This document shows positions 1 through 12,069 of a DNA stretch of 64,000 nucleotides, piece after piece. Source of the DNA: Odontocerum albicorne (Eukaryota > Arthropoda > Insecta > Trichoptera > Odontoceridae); NCBI GenBank assembly GCA_949825065.1, contig OX463841.1, positions 19,724,479-19,788,478 of the forward strand. Reading direction: 5' to 3'. Both the position numbers and the translations under genes were made by a program. The notes beneath the pieces were generated by a model. That model ran no database searches. It saw nothing but the letters and a program-made list of their open reading frames with translations, and was not told where the DNA came from. The number at the start of each line of letters is the position of its first letter. Positions within the stretch are counted from its first letter, which is position 1.

Positions 1-130
1 TCAATATCCCTCATAACACTTCGATCATCTAAAAAAATACTATCCAAAATGATTCACGACACGATACCAAATTAGGGTATCATTTGATATAGCTACACCC
101 GTTTATGTAAAATTGATTCTACGAGTAATA

Positions 131-234
131 CATTAAAATCTACTTGTACCATATAATAAATACATTAAAATCCACTTGTACCATATAATAAATACATTAA
201 AATCCACTTGTACCATATAATAAACACATTAAAA
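131..234. repeat. 32-bp tandem repeat, about 3.2 copies
   Basis: The segment beginning CATTAAAATCYACTTGTACC recurs at 131, 163 and 195, with a partial copy at 227. Nearly identical copies with a period of 32 bp. Confidence 0.9.
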
Positions 235-339
235 AACTGTGTATTTATTTATATTCTAAATAAATTATTGCAATTAAAACTGAGATATTGAACGTTGAAC
301 GTTGAATTACGATAATAATAAAGTCAGTGGGGCACTAAA

Positions 340-780
340 ATACATCCTCAAACCAAACAATAATAAGACCTGTCAAAAGATTGTTTACAGCAGCGTATTG
401 GTGCCGACACTGATTGTATTATACAGTTTTACACTTTCTTTGTTTATAGTATAACCTCACGGGTGTATAGCCAAGTGGCAATTTCTTCCATCTAACCAGA
501 AATATGTCAAAGGAACTTTGAGTGAAAACCGGACTAGAAACACTGCAATAATGAGCTCCAACAGGAATCAAACCCATAACCCCTGGGCTGGAAGATAGTC
601 AGGCGTCTTACCAACTAGGCCACGGAGGTCAACATTGATGTATGGAAGTGAAATATGGACGAAGAAAATTAATGATAGGAGCCAAGATAATGCGATATGT
701 CGATTTATGACAGAATAAGAAATATAGTTAATAAGAATGAATGAAAGACCGATGTGTTAAGTCGGGTAAAAAATCAGATG
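340..780 (+). mobile_element. Decayed LINE reverse transcriptase fragment, split by a SINE
   Basis: Broken plus-strand reading gives KIVYSSVLVPTLIVLYS before the SINE at 461-631 and LMYGSEIWTKK after it. Together these match the C-terminal reverse-transcriptase motif (TLLYGSE-W) common in insect LINEs. Stops and frameshifts are frequent. Confidence 0.5.
461..631 (-). mobile_element. tRNA-derived SINE copy 1
   Basis: On the minus strand it starts GACCTCCGTGGCCTAGTTGG (box A-like) followed by a GGGTTTGATTCC box B. It is one of about nine related copies in the window. The 3' body (TTTCACT-AAG, GGCAAT) matches the others. Confidence 0.7.
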
Positions 781-1372
781 AATATTACATATAAACGTTA
801 ATTTATTTTTGACACTATTTAGTGACAAAAATCACGTAAAACTGTCAATCTTGCATACCCTACGAATATTATTCTTATTTTTAATATCCGCTCCTAGAAT
901 CCGATTAAATAATAAATATTTATGAATCATTGAATTTAAATCTAATAAAAATGTGTAATAAATTGCAATCAAATTAACTTCTATATCCGGTCGTTGGGTT
1001 ATTTGCATCAAGTTTTATGAAAATAATTATACATAAAAGTATGAATACATCTAAAGGCAGCACTTTCCCTTGACATATCACACATATAACTCATAGGCTA
1101 GATTCCCGTGTGACCGTATGTTATGCTACTGCCAGATTACTATACTTGAGTTAGACGGGGATCGACTTTTTAACACTGTTGTGTTCCACCTGCAGTCTGT
1201 GTTTTCCCTTAAATTTTCCGATACCAAAGCGATCAATTACTACTGTCAACAGACGTTTCGCTTGTAGATGATTATTTATCAAAGATTTATTATGATGAAC
1301 TTCAGAAAGGTCAAAATTAATCCAAGCTGGGAATTTGACAATTTGACTTCACACATTTTCATGTAAGCATGC

Positions 1373-1752
1373 GTAAGTCAGCATACAAACAAGCATGCAA
1401 TCTGACTGCCGTAAGTCAGCATACAAACAAGCATGCAATCTGACTGCCGTAAGTCAGCATACAAACAAGCATGCAATCTGACTGCCGTAAGTCAGCATAC
1501 AAACAAGCATGCAATCTGACTGCCGTAAGTCAGCATACAAACAAGCATGCAATCTGACTGCCGTAAGTCAGCATACAAACAAGCATGCAATCTGACTGCC
1601 GTAAGTCAGCATACAAACAAGCATGCAATCTGACTGCCGTAAGTCAGCATACAAACAAGCATGCAATCTGACTGCCGTAAGTCAGCATACAAACAAGCAT
1701 GCAATCTGACTGCCGTAAGTCAGCATACAAACAAGCATGCAATCTGACTGCC
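1373..1752. repeat. 38-bp minisatellite, exactly 10 copies
   Basis: Ten head-to-tail copies of a 38-bp unit beginning GTAAGTCAGCATACAAACAA. By eye all ten copies are identical, 380 bp in total. The unit contains GCATGC and is much richer in GC than its flanks. Confidence 0.97.
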
Positions 1753-2219
1753 GTCAAATGGAAATCTGACCGTTCTCAAACTTATGATCACTCGATAGTT
1801 TTTTTCTTTTGGTTTTTGAAAAAAAAATGTTAAGATATAAATTGAACATATATAAAAAATTTATAAATTGTCCACTTTAGTACGATCATTATTATTAACC
1901 CACAATACGCATTTGTTCATGTTTGTATGAAATGATAGGCACTCTTGATCGAATCTAATTATCTGACATATTTTAGATGAAGACGCCTGTACGTGTTTTG
2001 GTTTATGTTGTATAAGTTGTTTTTTAGAGCCCAAAGATCCGGTAGCAATGAAATAAAGAAATATCGAATATGTATACCTCAAATATCTATGTGCAAGTAT
2101 CAAGTGAAAAACGTGTACTTCATAATATATTTCCATTCAATAAAAATATATTCCATTCATATATATACGAGTATTTGTAAAAACATCCTCATGGTAAAAT
2201 GTGTAGTTTATGGTAGAAT

Positions 2220-2610
2220 ATTTATTATATGATAAATATATATTTTATGGTATAATATGGTAAATGTGCATTTTATAGTAAAATATGCATTTTATGGTAA
2301 AAAATGTATTTTATGGTATAAATTGTGTATTTTATGGAAAAATATGTAAATTACAGTAAAATGTGTATTTTATGGTAAAATGGGTATATCATGGTAAAAT
2401 GTGTGGATTATGGTAAAATGTCTATTTTAGGATAAAATGTGTATTTTATGTTAAAATGGGTATTTTATAGTAAAATGTGTATATTATGGTAAAATGTGCA
2501 TTTTAGGATAAAATAGGTATTTTATATTAAATTGTGTCTATTGTGGTAAAACGTGTATTTTATGGTAAAATGTGTATTTTACAATAACGTGTGCATTTTA
2601 TAATAAAATT
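2220..2610. repeat. AT-rich degenerate minisatellite
   Basis: About 20 imperfect copies of a roughly 20-bp motif of the type TATGGTAAAATGTGTATTTT. The copies are strongly diverged, in contrast to the perfect 38-bp array upstream. Confidence 0.85.
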
Positions 2611-3224
2611 CAGTAGTATATTTCAAAATATGTAGGATGTTAGATCGTTTTTGCATTAATACGTTCATTTTATGTTTTGACTGTCTTTTTATATTGAATG
2701 ATTTAATCAGTTTTGAATAACATTATTATAATCGTCTATTTACCATGCCTAGAAGAGAAATCTAAGAGTATTATGGGAATGTGTCTTTATTTGACTATGT
2801 CTAAAAATAAAACAAAAAGTGAAAATATAATAAAAAAAATATACATAATTTATCAATACGCACATCCTCTCTAAAGCCGTCGTATTGATTGTAAAAGAAT
2901 ATATTTATTTGATACAGTATCACTCAACCTGTGGCTTCCAAATATTATATCAATTTGTTTTATTTTGTAATATTGCAATTGATTTCATTAGTTTACTTTC
3001 AATGTTTGTAAAGTAAGGGCATAACTGAGAGTTTATACAATATAAAATAAATTGGTAATAAATTCGGTAAAAATCTTTCGCGCGTATTTATTTTATTCAA
3101 CATCTCAACCAATTATGTAAATTGTATAAGAGATGTAAAGAAAGAGATCTGAGAATTATACGAAATTAAAAAAGTAATTGAAAAGTACGAAATAAAAGTC
3201 AATGCGATATATGATACATGTATT
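2611..3224. other. AT-rich sequence with no recognised feature
   Basis: I see no coding potential, terminal repeats or tandem structure here. Confidence 0.5.
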
Positions 3225-3720
3225 TTGTAAATGAACAATGGAAGATAAAAGCAAGTTGAGGAGTTATTTTAGTATTTCTGCGGGTCTTAGTATTTTTTCA
3301 GATGATGGATAAATTACGATAGATACTGAACGTCATCAAGCGATATGAAACAAAATCAATCGAACGCTAAAACAAATATACTTGAACAGTAGAGTTTAAA
3401 AATCTGCTAAGATGATGGATCATAACAGAATTTCAGTGCCAGCTTTGTTGTATGGGAGTGAGGTGTAGATATGCGAAAAGACTGAGCGAGAGGTAGTACG
3501 AGTGTGACAGAATACCGAATGAAGTGTGAGCTTAAAATTAATGTATTGATGAGGAAGAGCACTCTAAGATCGTTTGGGTATAAAAAGCGAATGAATGAAG
3601 AAAAACTTTCAAAAAGTTGCAGTGTGAATGTGAGTGCAAGACTAGGTAGAGGAAAATCTAGAAATGTATGGTTGGAGTTGAATTATATTTTAAAAGAAGA
3701 ACAACGAATTATTTAGCGTC
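3225..3720 (+). mobile_element. Decayed LINE 3' fragment
   Basis: Broken frames contain LLYGSEV and VCEKTERE-like segments, typical of the C-terminal end of insect LINE reverse transcriptases (LLYGSE-W--K). There is no intact frame. Confidence 0.45.
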
Positions 3721-5250
3721 AGAACTGATACATTTTATTCCTTATACTTCTTTCTGAAATTTGTTAATCCGTAACTTTATATTGGAAGAAAACGATGAGG
3801 GAAATTATCACCACAATGAATCGGTCAAATAAAGGCTGCAGTAAAATGTTCAGTGGTATCAACTCTCCTTCCAGAGACAGAGTTGATTCGGGTATGATTG
3901 AAGATTTCACGGGCCTTTTCATAATGGGCAATTCTTTTAACATCGCCTTGAGGATAAACGCCTTTAAAACTTCAGTCATCATTTAACTCGTCAACCACTT
4001 AACACGGCAACAACTCCGAAAAACAATTGAATCTAGAATTGATGCAGTTCATAGGGATCGCGATAATCAGAGATGAGGTAATCTCAGAAGGTGTAATGAT
4101 ATTTATTTAACTTGGTCAAGTTTCACAACGACTGCCTAAGTATAGTCAAAAGTCTGCACCGATATACTCGTACAGTAGTTAATTCATGTCCAGAGAATAT
4201 ACACACTTAAGGCCGAATTTCCATTTGACCACGGTCAGTCCGCAAACTTGGAAGTTGACGGTAAGCTGGCTTAAGCATGCCTTAAGGATGATATCACCAC
4301 ATCATACACAATTTTTGACGAAATTTAAAGTCAAATCGTCAGGTTGCCTGCTTGAATTATTTTTCATCCTTCATTGATCATTTTTAAGTTTGTCCAGATT
4401 AATATTTGATCGATAATCACCGAAAGCGAAATGTCAGTTGATCTTAGCGATTGATCGCTTTGGTATCGGAGAATTTAATGAGCAAACAGACGACAGATGA
4501 GATACGACACTGCTGAAGTCAATTCAAACTTAAGTAAACATCGCTCCGGAAGTAGGTAAGCATGTAGTAAAGCGAAAATCGATATTTTCTTACTTCTGAT
4601 TCTTCTTTTTCTTTCGTATGGCACCTTTTAAGATATCCGAATTGGTAATTCAGACATATTGAAGAACGTGGCCGGGAGACAATAATATTTTCGACACCAG
4701 TAATTGATCATCCAGGTTAAGAACCTCTGGCATAGGTACGGAACTCGCCATTCGTCACTGCACTTGTTGGCAACATTCTCGCTAGTGAAGAGGCAATAAT
4801 ACTCGTATATGTTACTAGACGCGTACGGAAATTGTTATTAGACGAACTCTTTTACCAAACTGGGACTTTTTTGGGTGCCATCGAGAATCGAACCCAAAAC
4901 TAAAGCCAAGTTCCACAGAATCCAAATTATATGATGAAAGTAATAAATCATTGTATAGTTTACAAATATATATATTTTTGCTATTCGTCAATCTTTTATG
5001 CAAGTCATACCAACAATATTACAGCATAGACATTTTCCACGTTGTCTTATAATTTAATAAAAGTTTATATTATTTTGATACATGCTCCTAAACAAGATAT
5101 ATTATTTGTTACTTCCTAGGCAAATATTTCAGTGTACATCTAAGTAGATATGGGTACATTTAAAAACATATACAGGAATCCCTCGATTTGTGCTGGAATT
5201 ACGTTCAATTAAAACACCGCAGCACGAATCCGCGTTAGCGAAGTTCACTT
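3721..5250. other. Gene-free stretch with a partial SINE
   Basis: No gene is supported. Around 4842-4915 a minus-strand fragment (TGGGTGCCATCGAGAATCGA followed by ACCC) resembles box B and the following body of the SINE family. The remainder shows nothing I can assign. Confidence 0.4.
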
Positions 5251-5254
5251 TATA

Positions 5255-6526
5255 TTAGGTCCTTACAAATGAAATTGGCGTTTTGTTTGGGAGGAACATA
5301 AAGTTGATTTTTTTTAATATAATATATTTATTTAATCAAAGTATGTACCATTGCTATCTATGCACTTTTGCCATCTCATAGGTAGTTCATCGCTTTACTA
5401 AAAAAAACCATTCGGACGGGAATCAATAAAATCTTTGAAGTCGGTTTGGACTGCCCCATTGGAGTTGAATTTTTTCCCTTGCAAGAAGTTATCCAAATTT
5501 CGAAAAAAATAGTAATCTGTTGGGGCAAGGTCCGGAGAGTACGGTGGATGTCTTAGACATTCCAATTGAAGCTCTTCTAATTTGGTAGCCGTCTGTTGTG
5601 CAGTGTGTGGTCTAGCGTTATCATGAAGCAGCAGTGGCCTAGAGCGATTAACCAGCCTCGGTTATTTAGCAGCTAGCTTTTCCATCATGGTTTGCAGTTG
5701 CTGACAATAGACATCTGCCGTAATCGTCTGGCCAGATTTAAGAAAGCTGTAGTGAACGACACCAGCACTAGTCCACCAAACGCTCACAAGTAACTTTTTT
5801 GGAGTCAATTTTCGCTTGGGGCATGGTTTGGCTGGTTCGGCAGGGTTCAGCCATTGCGATGAGCGCTTCCGATTATCATACAGGATCCACTTTTCATCAC
5901 AGGTAATGATTCGATTCAAAATCCCTTCATTATTGTGCCGGTTGAGTAATGCAACGCAGCAGTCAATGCGCGTTTGTTGATTTGCTTCACTCAATTCGTG
6001 AGGTACCCACCTTTCAAGCTTTTTCACCTTCCCAATTTGCTTCAAGTGGATTAAAATAGTTTTATCACTAACACCGCAGCCTGCAGCTAACTCGGACGTG
6101 GTTTGCGATGGATCCGCTTCCACAATAGCCTTCAATTCTTCATTATCAACTTTCTCCACGGGGCTTGTTCTGCAGGTCGAAATTTCCAGAACGAAAACGT
6201 TGGAACCAAAAACGCACTGTGTTTTCTTTTGCGGCACCGTCGCCATACACATCATTAATCCTTCGAGCCGTTTCTGCAGCACTGGTGCCACGGTGGAACT
6301 CGTACTCGTAAATAACGCGATATTTCAAGTTTTCCATTTTGTAAACTGAGTGACGCAAAGAAAAAAAACAATTGAGGAAAAAACAAATGAATTATAATTT
6401 TCGAAACACAAATACTTGAGTAAATAGCTGTATAAATTTGAATTTGGAATTTCTAACCAAGGAGAAGATATTTGAGATCAAAGTTGCCAGTACGGCAAAA
6501 CGCCAATTTCATATGTAAGGACCTAA
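5255..6526 (-). mobile_element. Mariner (TTAGGTCC family), copy 1, damaged
   Basis: The terminal inverted repeats TTAGGTCCTTACA...GGACCTAA are flanked by TA at 5253-5254 and 6527-6528. Length is 1272 bp against 1287 bp for the copy at 25035. The encoded DD34D transposase shows ITCDEKW and RRHNN-type motifs. It is broken by an 11-bp deletion at the GRPETK segment near 6160, a Q-to-TAA change at 5660 and a 4-bp deletion near 5396. Confidence 0.95.
5332..6337 (-). pseudogene. Mariner transposase pseudogene
   Basis: Reads from the ATG at 6337 (MENLKYRVIYEYEF). The N-terminal helix-turn-helix part and the catalytic part lie in different frames because of the 11-bp deletion, and a TAA ends the middle section at EKLAAK. 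The protein resembles the cecropia/Hsmar1-like side of the mariner family (TCDEKWILYDNR, KKLLVSVWW). Not functional. Confidence 0.9.
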
Positions 6527-6528
6527 TA

Positions 6529-6954
6529 TTAAACAATAAGTTTATCTTCTTGGCAACAACTATAAAAACAATATAAAAAGGAATCTTTATTTTAACACAA
6601 ATAGTAAAAAAATAATAATTCTTTGAAAACCCGTGTCATAACGTATTTTAAAATGTATGAAAATGAATAATTGTTATATTTTACATAATTTATGTATGTA
6701 TTTAATCATCCAAGTTCACAGATTTTGCGTTGCTTTTTTCTCTATCGAAGTCTTTCCATATATCAGCACAAACCTAATTTTAATATTTTATTATTAATAA
6801 TGTACTTAATTAAAATTCATAATATGTTAATGTGATACAGCAAAAATTGTTTCCCTGCTACTTTTCTGTTTATAATATTCAAGTTTCAAAATATTAAATT
6901 CCTCTATTATTATGATTATTATTTAACTTCTTTTCCCTTGTCTTAAGTATCCCA
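6529..6954. other. AT-rich sequence with no recognised feature
   Basis: No gene, repeat or terminal motif recognised between the mariner and the LINE remnant. Confidence 0.4.
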
Positions 6955-7448
6955 TCCATTTGAGGTTGGTTGTTTTGACCTTTTTCCTCCATCTCTCCCG
7001 ATCATCACTCGGGGATAGTCCGAGTCTCATCATGGCCTCCTCCACTTTCTTATATAGGCTCTTCTTGGGTCTCCCTCTGTGTCTATTTGAGAGTTCCTAA
7101 TTCGTGGCTGTATTTAGTGTAGACCCTTCATCCCGTCGCGCCGTTGCACATACCCATACCAGCGAAATCGTGCTTCCCGGGTTTTATTTACTATTGACGC
7201 CACTTAAATTGTTTCACGAATTCGAATCTTATCAAATCTAGTGATGCCCAGTGACCACCTTAGCATACGTATCTCCGCAACATGAAGCAATTGTTCCTCT
7301 TTTTTATAAAGATGACAACACTCGGCTCCATGTAGTATAGTGGGCCTGATCACTGTCATCATTGTAGATCTTGCTCGTATAGTGGACCTGGTCATTGTAG
7401 ATCTTGCTCGTAAAGTGGACCTGATCATTGTAGTTCTTGCTTTTAAGC
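6955..7448 (-). mobile_element. RTE-like LINE 3' end
   Basis: On the minus strand 7340-7204 encodes PTILHGAECCHLYKKEEQLL followed by HVAEIRMLRWSLGITR. This HVAEMRMLRW motif is typical of the end of RTE/BovB-type reverse transcriptases. It is followed by a decayed tail (DDRERWRKKVKTTNLKWMG) near 6960-7010. A 33-34 bp segment (TCATTGTAGATCTTGCTCGT) is triplicated inside it at about 7350-7445. Confidence 0.75.
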
Positions 7449-8204
7449 TTTATTAGTAACCTTCTGTCACACATAACGTTTCGTTTTATTTGTTCCAGGC
7501 CATTTTTATTTTGTTATTTACGTCTTACAGCATATTCTCATCTGTTTTCATGACTATTATTAGCTCTTTTATGCAAATAATTCCTTTAAAACAATTTCTT
7601 CTAATCGACCAACTTTTGTTTCATAATTATTATCGGTATGGCATGACCGTGACTAATTTAGTGGATGAACACAATATTGAGCAAAAACTAAGAAAAGTTA
7701 AAATAAAAAATAAATCTCAAAAAAATATGGAATAGGCTAGAAATTGTTTGAGAGTCAAGGGCGAGGAATTTTTTGAGATAAATAATACTTCTTTATAAAT
7801 AAAGTTTATTCTTAAATATCGCTAAGGACAAAGTAGACCTGATTAATTGATTGATGAAAAATTATTATATTGTATAAACTAGGTATGATTTTTTTAGATT
7901 TTTTTTTCCGAAAACCCACGCAATGCGAATCTTCTATCGCGCAATCTGAAATTTAGGTAATGAACGTGAAACTGCTCAATTACGAAACGGCGCGCGGCGC
8001 AATAAAAACCAAAGAATTACTATGATGTAAAATAAATTGTCGTGAACATACGTCGTAATATGCAATATGTTTATATAAATATTTATTCATATCATAAGAA
8101 AAATAAAGAGAAATTACTTTTGTTACAAAATTAATTCATATTCGTACTACCCCTGTAAGAAAAAAAAGGTTGTTGGTTCAAGTTCCTTAAACACTTAAGT
8201 TATG
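7449..8204. other. Gene-free AT-rich stretch
   Basis: Nothing recognised. The open frame at 7490-7735 has no family resemblance and looks random. Confidence 0.4.
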
Positions 8205-8206
8205 TA

Positions 8207-8793
8207 TTAGGTGTTAACATAAGTTGTGTCCTTTTTTTTCAATTAAAAAATAAGCACGAAAAGTAAAATAAAATGGTAAATGTTATACGTCATTCGAAAG
8301 AAAATTTTCTGCTCTACAAGATATTGTATTTGCTTTTACGTTACATATATTATTTTATTAGATTACAAGCCTTCAAAATGGAATGTCAAGTAGATGAAAG
8401 TGAGCATTTTCGACACCTTCTTCTGTTCGCGTTCAATCGAGGGAATAAAGCTGCCAAAGCTGCTCGCGATATTTGCGAAATTTAGGGTGTACATGCTATG
8501 AATGAAAGTACAGCTCGTCGATGGTTTTTGCGTTTCATAGACGGTAATTTCGACCTGAAAGACATGGACCGTTCCGGACGACCAGTGGACTTCGATGAAG
8601 ACCGTTTAAACCATATTATTCATGAAGATCCCCTTCAAACCACCGTAGAATTAGCTGAGCAGATGAATTGTAGTCACATGACTGTATACCGCCATCTTAA
8701 ATCAATAGAAAAAGTTCAGAATATCGGCGCTTGGGTTCCACATGTTTTGAGTGAAAACGACAAAAATCAACATTCGACAATTTCTGCTAGTTT
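8207..8793 (+). mobile_element. 5' half of a mariner (TTAGGTGTTAAC family)
   Basis: Begins TTAGGTGTTAACATAAG after TA at 8205-8206, the same terminal repeat as the foldback element at 59020. The frame from the ATG at 8378 gives the transposase N-terminus (VDESEHFRHLLLFAFNRGNK, then RWFLRFIDGNFDLKDM, then SGRPVDFDEDRLN), with one frame change near 8485. It stops before the catalytic domain, where the 39-bp tandem repeat starts. Confidence 0.85.
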
Positions 8794-9014
8794 GACAGAG
8801 AGATAATTGTAACTTATTAAATATGAAGGAACGACAGAGAGATAATTGTAACTAATTAAATGTTAAAGGAAGACATAAAGATAATTGTAACTAATCAAAT
8901 GTTAAGGGAAGGCATAAAGATAATTGTAACTAATTAAATGTTAAGGGAAGACAGAGAGATAATTGGAACTAATTAAATGTTAAGGGAAGACAAATAGATA
9001 ATTGGAACTAATTA
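8794..9014. repeat. 39-bp tandem repeat, about 5.6 copies
   Basis: Units of 38-40 bp beginning GACAGAGAGATAATTGTAAC and containing TAATTAAATGTTAAGGGAA. The copies are slightly diverged. The array begins exactly where homology to the mariner ends. Confidence 0.9.
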
Positions 9015-9440
9015 AAAAAATCTCCATTTCTACATACGATTTGATAGATTTTGAAATATAAACATAGAGATAAAATCAAATTCTATATAAAAAATATACT
9101 TTTCATATTCCTACTGACCTCTTTCACTATCAACCTGCCGCGTTCATTCTGTTGAGAACGAAGCAGTTCTGAATCTGCAGAACGCGATCGCCGTGCTCGC
9201 AACCATGCATCCTCAAGTCTGATTACACGTCGCTCTGCTGCTTCCTCGACATTTTGATTAACTAAAGCAGATCGATTGCACTGAAAAAGAAGAAAGAAAG
9301 TTACAACAAAAACATATAAATTGCAAAACATTAAAAAATGAACTGAATAATATTGTTAAGTTCGTAGACGTTTTTGTTCTTGGCGGCAAGTTTTGCAGCT
9401 GGACACGCATATTTGTAGTTAACTTCAACTTCTTTACGTG

Positions 9441-10277
9441 TCACCACAAAGTAGAGTATTTCAGGCAAGCATTTATTTCGTCCGCCGGTGTCGATCGAGG
9501 AATTGCAGGTAATGTTTGCCTGAAATCTCCTGCAAGCAATATTAATGCGTTCTCAAATGGACTGATGTTTCCACGCAAATCTCGCAAAGATCGATCAAGA
9601 GCTTTGAGCGATTTTTTGTGTGCCATTGTGCATTCATCTCAAACAATATTTTTGCATTTCTGCAATACTTTTCCCGTGCCGGATGCTTTGGAAACGTTGC
9701 ATGTGGGAGTTTCAATGAATCGCATGTTCAATGGCAATTTCAAAGCGGAATGAGCAGTTCTTCCACCTGGTAGCAGTGTCGCAGCTATTCCGGACGACGC
9801 AAGAGTTAAGGCTATGTCATTTTGGGATCGAATTGCTGCCAGAATCAATCTAATTAGGAACGTTTTACCAGTTCCTCCTGGTGCATCTAAGAAGAAGATT
9901 TCTCCAGCCCCGTTATTGACAGTTTGCATTATCTGATCGTAAATGCCTTTTTGCTCAAGCGTTAACTTAGGAATATTTGATTGCACATACGACAAAAGAT
10001 CACCCGTGTTGTAATTTTGTTCACGACGCAATTCTACATCGAACAAAGCAGCAGCTCGATTTGGTGATGGTATTCCCAATTGATTGAGAACTTTGTTCGA
10101 GATTTCTAAGCACAAATCTTCAATCATTATTAACGCTTCGTTGTAGATTTCTGCTGAGAAATCCATGTTCATATTCGAATTTTCCTCGCGTATTCGAAGT
10201 AAAATATCTTCAGCTATGTGCTCGCAACCGTGCATCCTCAAGTCTGGCTGCACGTCGCTTTGCTGCTTCCTCGACAT
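9441..10277 (-). pseudogene. Helitron Pif1-like helicase fragment
   Basis: Superfamily 1 helicase part of a rolling-circle transposase. Seen: Walker A APGGTGKTFLIRL, SSGIAATLLPGGRTAHSAL (motif Ia region), then IV-stop-DECTMAHK (motif II; the Trp of VWDE is now TGA at 9639) and GDFRQTLPAIPR (motif III). The later helicase motifs and the Rep nuclease are absent. Inactive. Confidence 0.9.
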
Positions 10278-10534
10278 TTTGATGAACTAAAGCAGATCAA
10301 TTGCACTGAAAAAGAAGAAAGAAAGTTATAACAAAAACATATAAAATTGCGAAACATTAAAAAAAGAAAATACACCAACTGACAAACAAAAAAAAATATT
10401 AACGAAATATTTCCCTTCAAACGCAGTTGTTTTTCTCTTTGGCTTGGTGAATCCCTCAGTACATTTCTTGACGTCTCTGGAATAAAGGGATCAAATTAAT
10501 CACAAATTCGGTTTGATGTTTCTGAATAATGTTA

Positions 10535-10700
10535 TTATACTTCGGAAACCTTAGGATGAGTCCTATGACAATTGACAAATTTGCCCCAATACAACCTTGT
10601 AACGACGTTCAGTAATTTTAATTTTTTTACCGACTTTAATATAAGGCTCGATTCTAATAAATAGCAAGTTATCTAGGTAAATACATTACAAAAAACTAAC
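10535..10700 (+). mobile_element. Truncated MITE, empty-site copy
   Basis: Begins TATACTTCGGAAACCTTAGG and matches, in the opposite orientation, the MITE at 24922-27711. It retains the interior CTTTAATATAAGGCTC without an insertion, so it shows the uninterrupted site into which the 25-27.6 kb mariners went. Its second terminal repeat is missing. Confidence 0.85.
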
Positions 10701-10959
10701 AATAATGACAAATTAATACATCTTGTTACAAATTATCAAAAATGTGGCAGTTCGTTGAAATCAAATATGACATTTGTCAAAAGTTAGTTGCATGAAACAC
10801 GTGAAACTTTAAATAATTCAAATGTTTAAAACACACAGATACATATAAATGAAAATCAATCGATACAGTTCAAATTCACCGCTAATTGTACTGAAACTTA
10901 ATAAAAACTTAATTGAAACACAGTACAAAATAGCGGATAAAAATTTAGTATACTTTTAC

Positions 10960-11110
10960 GTAGCTATTTTTCAATAAAGGTATTTGAAAATTTAACATTT
11001 ACTATTTAAATGTTTAATATTTATTATTAAATATTTAATATTTAATATTTAATTATTTAATATTTAATATTTATTATTTATTATTTAATATTTAATATTG
11101 AAATCAAAAT
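10960..11110. repeat. TTTAATATTTAA low-complexity repeat
   Basis: Irregular reiteration of ATTTAATATTTAATATTT and ATTTATTATT blocks within the Helitron 5' region. Confidence 0.8.
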
Positions 11111-11524
11111 GAAACTGTCCAAATTTCAAAGCAATCCGCGAAGAACTTTCGGAGATTGGAGATTTTTACAATAATTAACGAACATTTACATTTTTATTTA
11201 TATAGATATTTAATATTCATTATTTAATATTTAAGTATTTAATATTTCATATTAATTCCGAAACGTCGAAAATGCAATGTGACATAACTGTCAATGAGAA
11301 TTGTTTAGTTTGCGTGTGTCACTGCAGGGGGCGCTCCCGTTATTTCGTCTGTTTTATATACTTTTTTATATACAACCGTATATAAAAAAAATATATAAAC
11401 ATGCTTGTATACGAATGCAACCTTTCGTCAAAATTTCAAAGCAATCGAGGAAGAACTTTCGGAAATTAGAGATATTTAACATACGAACATTTACATTTTT
11501 ATTTATATAGATTAAGATTATATA

Positions 11525-12065
11525 GATGTATAATGCCGAAGAACACCCTTACTATGTCACGTCTGGATTATTGTAACTCTATTTATTCTAGTTTTCCTGA
11601 TTCGCAAATTTCTAAACTCCAGTCTGTTTTCAACGCAGCTAGTTTGATATATGATAGTCATAAATATCGCTTCCAAAAAATCTACAAAAGCTTTAAAAAA
11701 TCGTGAATGGATTGATTTCAAACTTTTTCTCTTTGTATTCAAGTCCCTTAATGGGAGGTCTACATACATATATGTAGTGTCTGAGGAATGTTTCTTCGGA
11801 TAGAAATAGAACTTTAAAGTCCATTTTTTCTTCATCTAATAAATTGGTTGTTCCAAATCAATCCAACAGGGCGGGGGGTATTATGATAGAGCTTTTGCCG
11901 TTGCTGATCCTGTGACGTGGAATGGTCTGCCTCCTAGTGCCAGAGATATGGGTGGCGTGTGCAACTTTATTAAACACTTTCCTTTTTGGGAGTCTTATCC
12001 AAATTTATAAATAGGTTCGAATCCTGAATTAGAGCGCCTTTGAGGAGAGTTTGCTCTGTAAACGG
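11525..12065 (+). mobile_element. CR1/L2-type LINE 3' end
   Basis: The broken plus-strand translation includes TMSRLDYCNSIYSSFPDSQI, KLQSVFNAAS, IDFKLFLFVFKSLNG and a YYDRAFAVADPVTWNGLPPS stretch. These are the standard landmarks of the C-terminal region of CR1/L2/Jockey-type reverse transcriptases. The tail GGCGCTTTATAAATAAT resembles L2-type ends. Confidence 0.75.
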
Positions 12066-12069
12066 CGCT

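Larger units (their letters stand above)
9083..11511 (-). mobile_element. Helitron remnant A (helicase-bearing)
   Basis: Minus-strand Helitron debris: an Arg/Glu-rich N-terminal segment at 9112-9250 (ARLRARRSRSADSELLRSQQ type), a Pif1-like helicase at 9441-10277, a second copy of the N-terminal segment at 10230-10400, and two 5' termini. The 5' termini read TCTATATAAATAAAAATG on the minus strand, ending at 11206 and 11511, each preceded by A as Helitrons require. I found no 3' CTRR end. Confidence 0.75.

Noticed and set aside
1373..1752. CRISPR-like array
   Set aside because: The whole 38-bp unit is repeated without unique spacers and the DNA is eukaryotic; it is a minisatellite.
7490..7735. 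81-codon hydrophobic frame as a small membrane protein
   Set aside because: AT-rich composition alone explains the Phe/Ile/Leu content; no start context, neighbours or similarity.
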